Assembly (NCBI GenBank): GCA_022457155.1
Contig: JAJGOT010000002.1
Location: 2,188,501 to 2,252,500 of the forward strand
Source of the DNA: Cladopsammia gracilis
Lineage: Eukaryota; Cnidaria; Anthozoa; Scleractinia; Dendrophylliidae
DNA: 64,000 bases
Direction: 5' to 3'
Every line of letters starts with the position of its first letter. The first letter of the stretch is position 1. The notes under the pieces were generated by a model. It did not search any database, was not told where the DNA came from, and worked only from the letters and a program-made list of their open reading frames with translations. Positions 22,230-34,500 of the stretch are shown here, one piece after another. Both the position numbers and the translations under genes were made by a program.

Positions 22230-22779
22230 CTATTCAACCTGGGCTTTTTTTGAGTTTCTGAGCCTGGGGGGCACATTGTGCCCCCCACCCCCTTCGTAAC
22301 TTCAAGAACATTAAGGCTATGACAATGAAACCTAGAGGGTACATAGTACGTCCGAAACTGCCTCCTTTGCGGTCTGCACAATGGAACGATGACGTCATAT
22401 GACGTAGTTATTAGGTAATTAGTTATGTGGCCACCATCTTGGATTTCTGAATTTTTTTTAAAACCTTTTAGAAATCGTCCAAATTCACCCAAAATTAATG
22501 AAAACCAATAAATACACGTGACGTAAAAATATAAAAGTTATACCAATAAAGATTTTTTTTCTTCATTCAAAGGTATAAAAATACAAATTTCAAAAAACAT
22601 GGCTGTCAAAATCTTGTTGCCGTGAAAACATCAAGTCACGTGATCCAAAAAATTGTCATACGAAATTGTTGCCAGATAAATTTTAGGAAAAGTCACAAAG
22701 TTTGATGGCGTTTAAATAAATATTAAGGAAGTTATGAATGTTGAAAGTTAGCGCCCCCCCCTCCCCGCAGGCCGAATAG
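22230..22779. mobile_element. Non-autonomous element with imperfect TIRs
   Basis: Left end CTATTCAACCTGGG at 22230 and right end reading CTATTCGGCCTGCGGGG on the opposite strand to 22779. Both ends also carry a G/C homopolymer run. GGGGGGCACA and TGTGCCCCCC at 22265-22286 form an internal hairpin. No coding content, no clear target duplication. Confidence 0.5.
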
Positions 22780-23488
22780 AGTAGAGTAGAGAGTAATTTA
22801 CATGTTTTTAAGCCTGTAAATAGCTAGTACATTTTTGTAGATCGTAAGAAATAAAATGTTGAGTGTGATCATGTTGTGTATTGATTTTTACAAATCATTA
22901 GCGACCGAAACTTTAATTTTAAGCTTGTTCGTTTCGCCGTTATATTAGATGGATAATTTCTACTTGAGAGCCTCTCAAATCATAATTCATGTTAGAGAAA
23001 TTTTCTTTGTTTCGGAGACATGATTTGAATTAGAACTGCCAAAAGTGCAATATTTGTTTGCTTTTGTAATGCTCATACCCCATGTGACGCTATGCGCCTA
23101 TTGCCAGGAGACTGACTCTATAAACAAATTTTGAAATCTTACTTGTCTTTATACTTAACTGCCTTAACCGTGGCATTCCCATTAGAAAGTTATCCTTGTG
23201 GCTTAATCCTTATTTGCACTCAAATGAGTGCCCAATGTACGACGTGACATTATAAAGACCAGGAAGCAAAACACGACCCATCCAGTTCCACAGAGAAGCA
23301 TTACTGTAACCTGAGAAAAGACGACTATTCAATGATTATTATTTCATTAATCACACATTTTCCACAGGGGGCCCAAACGCTTTATCGGCCGTAACATAAT
23401 CATTTAATAAAATATTGTTATTTACCTGTTTTCCTGTGTCTTTGAGTCGTTTTCGAAGGGATTTGAATCAGAGCGAAGACGGTTGACC
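22780..23488. other. Non-coding stretch
   Basis: Unique AT-rich sequence, no feature recognised. Confidence 0.4.
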
Positions 23489-24570
23489 TTGCACGTTTCA
23501 AATATTATCTTGTCTGGCGCTTCCTAAATACGACGCGCCTATTACGTCTCAAGTTTCCATTATAATTAACTCAAGTTCCCATTATTATTAACTATAAACT
23601 CTCCAGAAAGAGAGAAAGAGAGCAAGGGATGAAACTAAAATGAGGGCACTTTTATTTTGAAGCATAATTCTCTTGTTACTGACCAATTTCAGCTAGAACT
23701 TCACACCTCGATTAATTAAAGGGTGAATAATCATCTGAGGCATGATTTGTTTGTTGGGACGCCCGTTTTCCTGCTTAGTTTTGGGTTGTTTTTAGATGCG
23801 GCTTTTCGTCCGATCTGTGACTACACTTGACTTGACCGGAAGTGATTTTATACTTGTGAGCATGTCCTTCATCAAAGTGGTTTTATTGTTCTCGTGACAG
23901 ACGCTTTTTATTTTCATTTGACAGGCGCATATGTCGGAAATATAGAACAGAACATTCCACGCGGAATACACAGTCTTGATGCGAGATAAATCTACCGTTT
24001 GTGTATCAGTGTTTGATCTAGATTGCTCGGTATAAATACACGGCATACACGGCAAATGGAGAAATATTTATTCACTGATTTATTTTCTATAATCGTGGCC
24101 GGGACCAAAAGCTGAGCGATCCCTTGGCTAAAATATGTTCTGGTTGTCCACATGAATTTGTGTTCTTAACTGGCAAAGAACCGAGCAAAACAATGGAAAT
24201 ATTTTTTGACTCACCAGTAAACAACATTAAAATTGCCCGGCACTGGACCTTGATTTGAGCGGAAATCGCTTGTCCTAAAAATTGTAGTCAAAGGCTGCCG
24301 GCTGTTGCCTCGTGTTTCCTCGCGCATATCCACGCGCGAGACTGGTCACCTCAACTGTAGTCACAGATTGTACGAACGCTCTCAGTGAGTTTCACCCTTT
24401 GTTCTCTTCTCTCTTCTCGTGGCCGTTAAATTGAAACCCGAGATTCTCCCCCGAGGAGAGTTAATAGTTAATAATAATGGGAGCTCGAGTTAATAATAAT
24501 GGAAACTTGAGACGTAATAGGCGCGTCGTATTTACGAAGCGGCAGACAAGATAATATTTGAAACGTGCAA
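23489..24570. mobile_element. Element with about 115-bp terminal inverted repeats
   Basis: 23489-23605 and 24454-24570 are inverted copies of each other, beginning TTGCACGTTTCAAATATTAT and including TACGACGCGCCTATTACGTC and TTATTATTAACT words. The inside (23606-24453) has no convincing gene; it holds a CGCGCG-rich patch near 24322. About 1.08 kb in total. Long TIRs with no gene suggest a fold-back or MuDR-like non-autonomous element; no target duplication identified. Confidence 0.7.
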
Positions 24571-24780
24571 ATTTACACAAACTTTACATCCTGCGTAAAA
24601 AAGCGTAAAGTTAAATCGCCAACTTTACACCAGCTTTACGCAGGCTTTACATCCCGATCGCCTAAATCTACCTTTATCCACCTTTACGTACAACGTAAAG
24701 TTGGCGTAAAGTTTGTTAACCAACTTTACGCAGATTTAAGAACACTTTAATTTTCCGTAAATCTGAGTTTTCATGCTGTG
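24571..24780. repeat. Cluster of GCGTAAAG / CTTTACGC octamers
   Basis: In about 200 bp the core GTAAAG or its complement CTTTAC occurs about ten times, often extended to GCGTAAAGTT or AACTTTACGC. Two inverted copies at about 24693-24730 form a 10-bp stem. It lies between the inverted-repeat element and the Harbinger transposase and may be the transposase-binding end of the latter. Confidence 0.6.
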
Positions 24781-24786
24781 TCTGTG

Positions 24787-25812
24787 GACAGTATGATCAT
24801 CTCCTGCATGAGCTGAACCGGGAAGACCATGCTAGCTACAGGAACTTTCTCGGAGTTGATGCTGATCTGTTCGGAAAGATTCTTATCAGGGTTACTCCTG
24901 CAATCAAGAAAAAGTCCACCTCATTCAGGTAAATATTTGTGTATTTTCTATATAATGTTAGTTGTTTTGTTAATATTTGTTGCGAAGTTACCATTGCCAC
25001 TACATTTTAAATAAGTGGACAATTTCTGTGTACTATCAGGGAGCCACTTGAGCCTGGACTTAAGTTAGCTGTAAGCATCTAGCTACTGGTGTGAATTATG
25101 CAGACCTGATGTATTCCTTCTGCATGGCCAGAAACTCCATATCACTCTTCGTACTGGAGGTGTGCGAAGCGATCATCTCTGCATACAAAGTCATGCCAGA
25201 CAACATCCCCCAGGAAGATTGGTTGTGCATTTTAGCAGGGTTTGAAAGAGTCTATAACTTTCCACATGCTTGCGGTGTGTTGGATGGCAAACACATCAGA
25301 ATCAAGAAGCCTGCTGACTCTGGTTCGTTGTTTTACAACTACAAGAACTTCTTCTCCATGGTGATGATGGCTATAGTGGACGCTGACTACAAGTTTGTAT
25401 GGGTAATTGTTGGTGCATATGGAAGTTCCTGTGATGGCCAGATATTCAACAACTCAGAACTGCGACCAGCGCTGGAAGAAGGAACACTGGGCCTTCCACC
25501 ACCATCTCCCCTTCCACATGACGACAGAGACACTCGGTGGATTCAATCGTGCTGACCTGTACTACCCTAAACTCCACAATTAAACTTACCAAGGATCACA
25601 CAGCCTGCTGCACTACGCCAGTATGTTGATGAAGAAGACAACAGTCACAACCTAGTTCTAGGACAATGGAGACAGGGTTCGCAACTTACCGACTGAGGCA
25701 GGTTATCAGAGAAATGTTGCCAATGCTGCTGGTACCGCGCAAAGGAACTATCTTAAAAAGTACTTAAACTCGGAGGCAGGGGGTGTTGATTGGCAGGAGA
25801 ATATGATATGAT
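24787..25812 (+). pseudogene. PIF/Harbinger DDE transposase (element 1)
   Basis: Exon from about 24787 (after GGACAG) to 24929 reads QYDHLLHELNREDHASYRNF and ends at a GTAAAT donor. A second exon (about 25040-25555) carries GVLDGKHIRIKKPADSGSLF (first Asp), AIVDADYKFVWVIVGAYGSS and DGQIFNNSELRPAL (second Asp block). The end of the protein, including YLKKYLNSEAGGVDWQENMI, is readable to 25812 in other frames. These are the hallmarks of the Harbinger nuclease (DDE superfamily 4). The usual first exon and part of the Glu region are damaged. The converging MADF gene follows at 26040-26672, the usual two-gene plan of Harbinger elements. Frameshifts make it inactive. Confidence 0.85.
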
Positions 25813-26039
25813 TCTAATTTATGATACTTAAAAGGGGCTTGTTGTACTATATTTCGATTTCTAATTCATTGTATTTTTAATAATTATTGAACATATAAAT
25901 GTGACTATTGGAAAAGATAGAAAATTTATTTATTTTTATTTTTTTTCCAACTTTCAAAACAGTTTACAAGTTATTGAAGTTACAACACATTTTACTTTCA
26001 ATATTACACTGTTCAAGATATTTTATTTACTAAATGTTT

Positions 26040-26672
26040 ACTGGGCGTCAGTAGTAGGCGCCGGCATCTCTTGGGGCATAGTAGGGATATAGTCACACAA
26101 GTTAAAGGAAGTGTTGGTGTTTAGTGTCTGAAAAGCACCGGTCAGGGCTGCCATGGTGTTGGTTGCATGGTTTCCACTGCAGACTGGGGTGGAGTAGGCC
26201 GTGGAAGTCGCAGGTCTTCTTTATGTCGCTCTTAGGATCTGCCAGCTGCTGCGAGACTTTGTCGAGATAGTAGGAGATGAAGGATGTTGTATCCGACTTT
26301 GTTGTACCTTCAAGGCTAGCCAGAGGTGCCACTGATGTGTCACTGCAGTGAAAGTGCTTGTTAGGTGTCTTAATCTTTGACCCTCTGGTGGCCCAGGCTT
26401 GACAGACATACTGCTTCACGAACTCAAAAACTTCTCCAACAACCAAGTGATTCTAGGCGTCATTATGTCATTTACAGCACTGGCGCCTGATCATGTTGCA
26501 TTTTTCTTCTTCTTCACCTACTTCAAGTACTGGGTCCTCAACGAAGTGTAACATCTGTAGAGGTCGCCATGGTTCAGCTGCATCTTCTGATGCATCTCCA
26601 GCCAGTCATGCTCCTTCTTGTCATGGTTCTTAAAATCGAAACTTGACTTGTCGTAAAGGAATCGGTTCATCC
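26040..26672 (-). pseudogene. MADF-domain partner protein of Harbinger element 1
   Basis: Minus strand from about 26672: MNRFLYDKSSFDFKNHDKKE, then W-L-E-M and RCYTSLRTQYLK, the pattern of a MADF DNA-binding domain. After a frameshift the C-terminal region reads WKPCNQHHGSPDRCFSD, and in a third frame FNLCDYIPTMPQEMPAP with a stop at about 26042. In Harbinger transposons such a Myb/MADF-like protein brings the transposase to DNA and to the nucleus. The upstream end is cut where BEL/Pao gag sequence begins (about 26690), so the element is truncated. Confidence 0.75.
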
Positions 26673-26699
26673 TGCGGAATTTTATGGAACTTGAGTCAG

Positions 26700-27916
26700 C
26701 CTCAAGGAAGCTCTCTAGGGAATATGAACTCGAGGCTAGTACAATGACAAACTTAAAGCAAATTGTCAAGCGATTACCGAATTATCTTGTGAACAAATCG
26801 GGAGATGCTTCATTCAAAATCCGGGAGAGCAGCTCCGCCTGATGACTCTCTGACCTATCCAAATTCGTCAAACGCCAGGCTACCATCAAGAATGACCCAG
26901 GATTTGTCAATGACAAGAGGTCTGAGAAACAAAGTGAATCGAACACTAGGCCAAGCAAACACACATCTGCATTCAACACCGATGTAGGAGCTCGTGGTAG
27001 AGATGCCAACCCCCCAAACGCTGAAAGAAATACTGGAAAAAAAGAGCCCTAACCATTGCCCTTGCTGCTCGGATGAACATGAGCTTACTGAATGTGAAAG
27101 GTTTAAAGCTGAGGATATTCAAGCACGATGGGAGATTGTTAAGCAACACAAATTGTGCCATGTCTGCTTGAAGTCTGGCCTCATACATGCTCGGTGTGAG
27201 TCCAAAAGTTTTTGCAAGTGTGGAGGTGATAGGCGACACCATAGGCTGTTACACCATCCTTATAAGAAGAATAGAAGGGATGCTGAACAAGGTCTCCAAC
27301 CAGAGAAACAGCTGCAAGAGCAAGAAACACAAAGCAAGCAGCAAGGAGAAGGGAGAGAAGTACCACAGCCAGATAGCCCCAGGAGTGTGCAACAGTATGC
27401 TACGGTCACCGAAACTCTCTCAAAAACGGTGTTACTGCACGTCTTACCTATCAAGGTGACAGCTCCAAATGGGTCTGCCTTAACCACCTATGGCCTGCTT
27501 GACAATGCATCTCGAGGAACTATAATTAGTAGTGATGTTGCAAACACTCTCGGGTTAAAAGGACGAAGAGAGCTAGTTTCTGTGAACACTGTAATGGACA
27601 AAAGAAATGAAGAACTTCAAGTGGTGAATTTTCAGCTACAGTCAGCTAGCGGCGATGGATAAATTATTACTGTCGAAGGTCTTGTGTCAGAGACGTTTAA
27701 CATCTCAGAGGTGGCTTCCCAAGGACATTGATACATCCCTCCACCCTCATCTGAAGGACACAGAGATCCCTGATGTGGAGATTAAAAGGGTCTCTATCCT
27801 GATAGGTAAGTATGTCGATTATGCTCATGAGGTGTATGAGGTGTTTGAAGTGCGAAAACCTGGCACACCACACAGTCAACTGAAAGCATTGAGAGGCCCA
27901 CTAGGCCGGGTTATTA
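26700..27916 (+). pseudogene. BEL/Pao Gag C-terminus and aspartic protease
   Basis: Reads KQIVKRLPNYLVNKSGDASF (Gag) at about 26750-26815, then a zinc-knuckle region with CPCCSDEHELTECERF, CHVCLKSGLIHARC and CKCGGDRRHHRLLH (27050-27255), a Gln/Glu-rich linker, and a retropepsin-like segment TYGLLDNASRGTIISSDVAN (27487-27545) in which the active-site D-x-(A/G) is DNA. After a frameshift near 27655 it continues PKDIDTSLHPHLKDTEIPDV to GPLGRVI, where Harbinger element 2 begins. These parts bind RNA and process the polyprotein in an intact element. Confidence 0.82.
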
Positions 27917-30900
27917 GGGACTTTAAGATAGGACGACTACGGACTACAGCTACGGTTGGACGTGGTCAGGGACCTGTATCGAGTTGTACTGCGCATGATC
28001 ACTAGCACGTGACTTTCCCGCATAGTCCGTAGTCTTTCTGCTACGGTGAGTAGTCGGTGTGTTTTGCGTTGTCGCGACTACGTAAGTACATTTTTCCTGT
28101 TTTTTTGACACTTTTGCTTTCCTATATTACATTCTCATGTGAAACAAGCTTAAACCCACTTTCTTTGATTAAAAGTAGAGCAGATAATGTATTTTTGTCT
28201 ATTTCTCACTCTAATATACCGACACGATCTTGTTTTCAATTTTTTATGTAGAATTCAGAATGTTGAGAGAAGGCGATGCCAGGTAATTTGTGTTTTGAGA
28301 CGAACTTCAAACTTTCATAAAGATATCATGCCCGTTAAATGTTGGCAATTCTACCATAAGAGCCATGCATGTATTACCTATGTTCATATGGTTTATTTTA
28401 ATTCAGCCGATTTGTTTATTTTTAATATATTTATTCTTTACCATTAGTGGACCATTCCGATGGACCAAAGGAAAGAACATATTGCTATTACGTGAAGCTT
28501 ATACCTCTGAGCCATTTCTATACAAAATTGGTAGCAAAGAAGCTGGTCAAAAATGGACTGAAGTGGCTGAGAAACCAAACTGCTACGGCCTTTTTAAAGT
28601 CATGCCACGGGATCAGCGTAGTGTCAGGGAGCACTTCAACAAGTTGATAGCAGAGTACAAGCGAAAAAAGAACAAGGAAGAAAAAGCAAGTGGTATCACC
28701 CCTGATCCACCAACAGAAAATGAAAAAATCCTCGAAGACATAATCGAGATGATTAATTCAACACCAACCTGTGGAGAAGATGCTGACAGCAAAAAACAAA
28801 ACAACAAGAGAAAAGAGGCCCTTGCTTGTACTGATAAGGCAATGACAACTTGGGCAAACGTTGGGAAAAGTGGGCAAGATTCGAATTCTGATGAAGACAC
28901 ATACTGAAAAGAAGAAGCCTGCTAATAGGAGGGGAAGAAAGAGAGGGGGAAACTCTGATGCCTTTCAGTATTTAGCAGAAAAAAACATCCAAGGAAGCAG
29001 AGTTCAAAAAGGAAGAAATGGAGTTACACCAGCAGCAGTTGCAGCTTCAGGCTGAACATATGAAAATGGTTTTGCAAAGCCAGTCTAACATGCAAAGTCT
29101 TATTCTTGCGATGTTCGATAAACTGCCCAAGTGACAATGTATGACAGTGTTGTCATTTGTTGTGTTTTGAGAAGCTGTATTTACAAGTTCTTCAGCAGAT
29201 TTTCTAAGCATCAGTTTTTTGGAGTTTCTGTACTTTTGAAAGTCCTTTTTATAAATTAAGATAGTAAGCACTATAATTAAGATAATAAGCACCAATTGTG
29301 TCAGGGAAACAGTGAGTTTTATCCCCATGAGCTCTTTATTCCACCCGGGGAATACTAAATCTTATACCCTTAGTCTGGGTTGAGGGTGGACAAAACTTGC
29401 TGTTTCATACAGGGACTGTTGTTTGCTGTTTATATATATGTTGTAGGGAATTTTTTATTTCAGGTAATTTTTATTTTTCCATTGTTTCAAATTCATTAGC
29501 ACATACTACCATACCCAAAAAAACAATGGAAACATATACATCCCAACTCAAATATAGAACTGACATTGAAGGCATGACATGGAAATGTTCTCCAATTTAA
29601 AAAGCTGTTTCAGCTGGGAAGTATAACTACAGGGGATAGGTTGTAATAATAAATAATTATTGTTAAAGTAATCTTGAAAACATGTTTGTATATGTTGAAT
29701 CCTCTAATTCCCTTATATCAATATTAGTCTCAATAATATTCTCCTTTTTTGCCCCCCATGCATTACCTATCAAATTGGTGGGGAGGTTTTAAAATATCAA
29801 GAATTGACAGCTTATTACTTTACAAGGATAAAATTGAGACTGACTTTGGAGCTTAAGGGGTTTACAAATCCTTTTCTGAAACAAGTCAAGGATTATACAT
29901 GGTTTATTGTTGGTGTTATATTTTCCAGCTTTAGCAATGCCATTAATAAACTTCAAATTTATTTCTATGAAAAAGTGAAAGAGAATTGAATACATAACAC
30001 ACTCACAATGTGGCAATCTGAAAAATGTACTGCAAGGTGAAAACAGGTTTCAAGCCTTTGAGGGTCCTTTAACAACAAAAAAGCCATTTAAATTTCATTT
30101 TAAATGTTTGATATATTGAAATCAATAGCCTTAGAAGAGCTTAGTAACCACCCTGAAACATGGAACTTTTATATTGGCACCATGCAAGGGTGGATCCAGG
30201 ATTTTCTGAAGGTGGAGGGGGATTAAGTACATCTAGGCACAGGAGGGTCTGGATTCTGGTGAAAAAGTTTCCAAGTAAGTTTTGAAAGAGCAAATTATAA
30301 ATTGTGGGAATTTCTTCAGAGATTTAATGCACGATTAAAAGGAGCCCGTGACGTTTGCATGAAAACACCTAAATCGACCTTTTCACAAGTTAACTTGGTA
30401 CAACAGTCACAAGGTGTACACTTTCTTTTCCCAAATATAACAATCATTCAAAACAACTTTATTATTTCTAGGATCAATAAGGGAAAGACAAATTTGAAAA
30501 AAGGGGGAGGGGAGTTGCAACCCCCTCAAACACACCCTGGATCTGCTTCTGCCAGTTTAGTCAGTGTGCTAGCCCCTTCATGCCAAATAGTCTTGAATGG
30601 TTGGTGGATCAAGTTGAAAGACCATTGAAGTTGTGTTGCCATAAAGGCAGGTGAGAATGTTCCGAAAAAGTGCAGCAACTATGTACTGCTTTCCAACTGC
30701 ACTTAACCCTAACTTTAAGTTTTTCTTAAAATCTATGAACTTGAAGTAGTTTGAGACATCACCGAACAGCCATTCCACAGCTACCCTAACTGAACTCATA
30801 GCCTCATTAAATGCTTGCATATCTGCTGAAAATACAGGCACCTCTCCCAAACGGTAAGGGGCCATCAAATGAGGACGAAGAGTGTAAGCGGGATCCCCAT

Positions 30901-31375
30901 ATATACACATAACTTCTCCTCATGGGCTGTAAGCTTCTCTTTAAAGAGTGTTCAAAAGGGCAGAGTCTTTCAACATTCCTGCGTCGTGGCGACAGCCTTC
31001 TACCGGAGCATAAAGATTGGCAATCAAACCGTTGGGAAGTGCTACACATTGAAATTTTAGCGCATGGACGCCTTTGTGACCATTGTGGACTACCCTTTGT
31101 TTTTCTCCCGGTCGACATATCGGACAAACAGTCCCATCAACGAACCCGAGCGGACTTCCTTTGCGACTTATAGCTTGTGCATATTCCTGAAGAGCAACAG
31201 GGGAGAGAAATGGTTGATCCCAAGAGGTTACACGAAAACCGTGTGTATTATAAATCCAGTCAAGTACCGTGTTAGTTATCATGCACAGTTCTGGTACTGG
31301 GCGCACAAAAGTGTAAATTAAGTCAAAATAGCGGCATGGGTAAGCTAATCTCTTCAACAGCAAACAAAGTCCTTC
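27917..31375. mobile_element. PIF/Harbinger element 2 inside BEL/Pao
   Basis: Starts with GGGACTTTAAGATAGG right after TTA (27914-27916), which fits the 3-bp TTA/TAA target of Harbinger elements. It holds a SANT/Myb-like gene on the plus strand and a DDE transposase on the minus strand, converging. The right end is not intact: BEL/Pao sequence resumes inside the transposase N-terminus at about 31375, with no TIR or second TTA. The space 29135-30577 between the genes has no further gene. Confidence 0.75.
28445..29134 (+). pseudogene. SANT/Myb-like DNA-binding partner of Harbinger element 2
   Basis: FRWTKGKNILLLREAYTSEP opens a SANT/Myb-like helix-turn-helix with W spaced as W-x(n)-W (KWTEVAEKPNCYG), then VREHFNKLIAEYKRKKNKEE. 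The middle is acidic (residues TCGEDADSKKQ, DSNSDEDTY). A frameshift near 28905 leads into RRGRKRGG, and another into a Gln-rich coiled coil, HQQQLQLQAEHMKMVLQSQS, ending at a TGA near 29133. It resembles the MSANTD-like proteins encoded by Harbinger elements. The start is missing: the frame opens after a TTACCATTAG that could be a splice acceptor. Confidence 0.75.
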
Positions 31376-31378
31376 CAT
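30578..31378 (-). pseudogene. PIF/Harbinger DDE transposase (element 2)
   Basis: Minus strand: LLKRLAYPCRYFDLIYTFVR, then GFVDGTVCPICRPGEKQRVV (first Asp), NGHKGVHALKFQCVALPNGL, VEGCRHDAGMLKDS (second Asp), CIYGDPAYTLRPHL and VRVAVEWLFGDV (Glu). All three catalytic residues can be seen. Two stop codons (TAA near 30945, TGA near 30925) sit between the second Asp and the GDPAY motif, so the protein is broken, but only there. The N-terminus ends at the BEL/Pao junction. Confidence 0.88.
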
Positions 31379-34180
31379 CCCATCACAAAGAAGAAAAATA
31401 TAGTGCAGTTATGAAAGATTACATTGCCAAGGGACATGCTCATAAATTGTCGACAGAAGAGGTTGCGAACAGAGGTCCTAGAACTTGGTACTTACCACAT
31501 TTTGCTGTCATGAATTCTAAGAAACCTGGGGAGGTACGCATTGTATTTTTTGCCGCTGCAGAGTATGAAGAGACCTCCCTCAACAAAAACCTTCTACAAG
31601 GACCTGACTGCACCAACAGTCTTGTTGGAGTGCTCATGAGATTCCGAGAAGAGAACACTGCTCTAGTAGCTGATATCGAAAGCATGTTAAGTCCGTGAGG
31701 ACCAAGACTCGCTAAGATTTCTGTGACGGACTGACCGATTCTCCAGAGGAGTATGTGATGACTGTGCATATCTTTGGTGTGACCGACTCACTATGTGCAG
31801 CGAATTCCACACTGAAGAGAACTGCAGACGACAATGCAAAGGATTTTGACCCTGCCACTATAGAAGCTGTGAAGCATAACTTCTACGTGGATGAGTTGTT
31901 AAAGTCAGTGCCCACATCAAGCGCAGCAATATCACTGGCTGACCAACTGGTGAAACTGTGTGCAAAAGGAGGTTTCAACTTGACTAAATTCGAAAGCAAT
32001 AATCACCAAGTCCTCACTGAGATACCTGTGAAGAAGAGAGCTTCACCATTCCTCGACCTCGACCTGGATGAGTTACTAATTGAGCCCTTGGAGTGCGATG
32101 GAACATTGAATCTGATACGCTTGGATTCAAAGCAGCAGATTTAGATAAGTTAAATACAATGAGGGGTGTGTTGTCAACAACTGCCTCATTTTTCAACCCA
32201 CTGAATTTTGCGACCCCAGTGATGTTGCCAGCAAAACAGATCATGCAAACTCTATGGAGAAGAGACTGCCTTGGGATCACCCAATCAGTGGAGAGATTCT
32301 TGAGAAATGCAAAAGGTGGAAGAGCTGTCTACCTCTCCTAGAAAACCTAAGCATCACGCGATGCTACTTCAGTCGTCTCAAACATGAGCAACTTCATTTC
32401 TGCAACGCCTCAGAGGTTGGCTATGGTACCGCAAGCTATCTGTGCATGAGTACTCAGAATATGGCAAAACCGAATGTTCCTTCCTCACAGGGAAATCAAG
32501 GAATGCACCCATAAAGAGTATCAGACTGCCACGACTTGAGCTACAGGGGGCACTTCTTGCCGCATGGATGGACTCGGCAGTCAGAAGTGAACTTAGCTTC
32601 CAGTTTGACAAAGTCGTGTTCTGGTCTGATTCAATGATTACGCTGAATTACATCAAGAATGAGAACCGACGTTTCCAAACCTTTGTTGCGAACAGAGTGA
32701 GTGAAATCAGGGAACTGACCCACCCAGACCAATGGAGACACTGTCCTGGGAAGATTAATCCTGCGGATGATGTAAGTCGTGGCCAAGAGATGGATGACTT
32801 TCTGAAGAATGACCGCTGGTTGAAGGAACCATACTTCTTAAGAGAACCTGAAGGAAAGTGGCCGGAGAACAAGTACGATGTCATTCCCACTGATATTCTT
32901 GAGGTGAAGAAGGAGATATTCACTACCACTCTAAAGCCCGCTACGACAGTTGGGATCCTCATCACTGAGTCCTCCAACTGGGTGCGTACCTTGCGAAAGG
33001 TGGTGTGTTTACTCAAGTTTCTGGATTGGCGTGTCGCGATGAAACAAAATCCAGAGGTGATCACTCTGAATAGGGATATCAACTGTCAAGATCTAGAGAG
33101 AGCTAAGAGAAGAATCGAATCGTGGCAGTTGTACAGAAGATCAATTTCCCAAACGAGGTGACAAACCGGAATGAAGGAAAGCAAGTGAAAGTTTCCAGTA
33201 AACTAATCAAGCTCAAGCCAATCATGAAGGGAGATGAAATCATTCGTGTAGGTGGAAGGATATCCAAGGCTCTGATATCCGCTGATGCCATCAATCCGAT
33301 GATATTGCCAAAGAACCACCATATCGGCACTATCTTGATCCGAAGCCTCCATAAAACAAATGGACATTGTGGCGTAGAACAGGTGCTGTCGCTTCTAAGG
33401 GAACAGTTCTGGATAGTGAAAGCCAGAGGAGCAATCAAGAAAGTCCTGAGAACATGTGTGCATTGCAGGAAGCAGATGGGACCAAACATGAACCAGCAGA
33501 TGGGAGACTTGCCAAAGGTACGACTAACTCTGTACGGGCCTCCGTTCACTTATAACGGGGTGGACTATTTCGGACCATTCTATGTCAAGCGTGGATGAGA
33601 AAGAGTGATGGGGAGTTATCTTTGTGTGCATGAACTCTCTGGAAACGGACGACTTCATGCTGGTGCTCATGAGATTTTTGAACCAAAGAGGACATGTGAA
33701 AGAGATCCGTTCGGACAACGGACATCAAAGAGGCCTTGGAGAGCATGGATAATAGCAGAGTGGAAAGAGACCTCATGCAGAGAGGGTGTAATTGGGTTTT
33801 TCACCCCCCCTGGAGCATCTCATGTCAGGAGTTTGGGAGAGGTTGGTGAGGACTGTCAAGAGAAGCCTGAAGGCTATCCTCGGCAATGACTCAAGGAATG
33901 AGGAGATCCTGACCACAGTGTTTACTGAAGCTGAACGCATCGCAAATTCGAGGCCACTGACACCCAACTCCTTAAGTCCAGATGACGCTGAACCGTTGAC
34001 TCCGAGCCATTTCCTTCCTGAATATGCGGCCCTCAATGAACATTCCCCCTGACGTGGTAGAAGAGAAAGATAGGTTCAGACGAAAACAGAGGCGACAGGC
34101 CCAGCTTCTTGCCAACCACTTCTGGAAACGCTGCATACAGGAGTACATAACAACCTTGCAGCAAAGGCACAGGTGACTGC
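31375..34180 (+). pseudogene. BEL/Pao Pol: RT, RNase H, integrase, DUF5641-like tail
   Basis: In order with frameshifts: RT N-terminal part DYIAKGHAHKLSTEE, RTWYLPHFAVMNSKKPGEVR and NSLVGVLMRFREENTALVAD (31410-31690); RT active-site area HNFYVDELLKSV (31876-31911, Y-V-D-E where Y-V-D-D is usual); RNase H PRLELQGALLAAWMDSAVRS and VVFWSDSMITLNYIKNE (32520-32665); integrase zinc finger HKTNGHCGVEQ with CVHCRKQMG (33350-33485); integrase core GPPFTYNGVDYFGPF (33535-33582) and SGVWERLVRTVKRSLKAILG (33825-33885); end SRPLTPNSL and DRFRRKQRRQAQLLANHFWK (33950-34135). This order is specific to BEL/Pao. The RT motif has lost its second Asp. Confidence 0.88.
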
Positions 34181-34500
34181 AAGAACAAAGAAATGTTGTA
34201 GTAGGATACATTCTGCTGATCGCAGACGGCAATGTGAAAAGGAGCCAGTGAAAGCTCGGTGAAGTGCTAAATGCCTTTCCTGGATCGGACGAAATTGGTG
34301 AGGAGTGTGGAAATACAAACAGAAGGGGGTACGCTGAAGTGACCAGTGACTAAGCTGTGCTGGCTCGATGGAGTAAACGACGAGTAAATGACATACACAC
34401 TGAGGGAAAATAAGAGACAATGATTTGTTAAATATAGAGATTGATGAGACAATCTCAGTTATGAATCCCCCTAAGGCTAGGAGTTCGTGGGGGGCGGGGA

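Noticed and set aside
32014..33082. Minus-strand frames across the BEL/Pao pol region
   Set aside because: They are antisense shadows of RNase H and integrase sequence.
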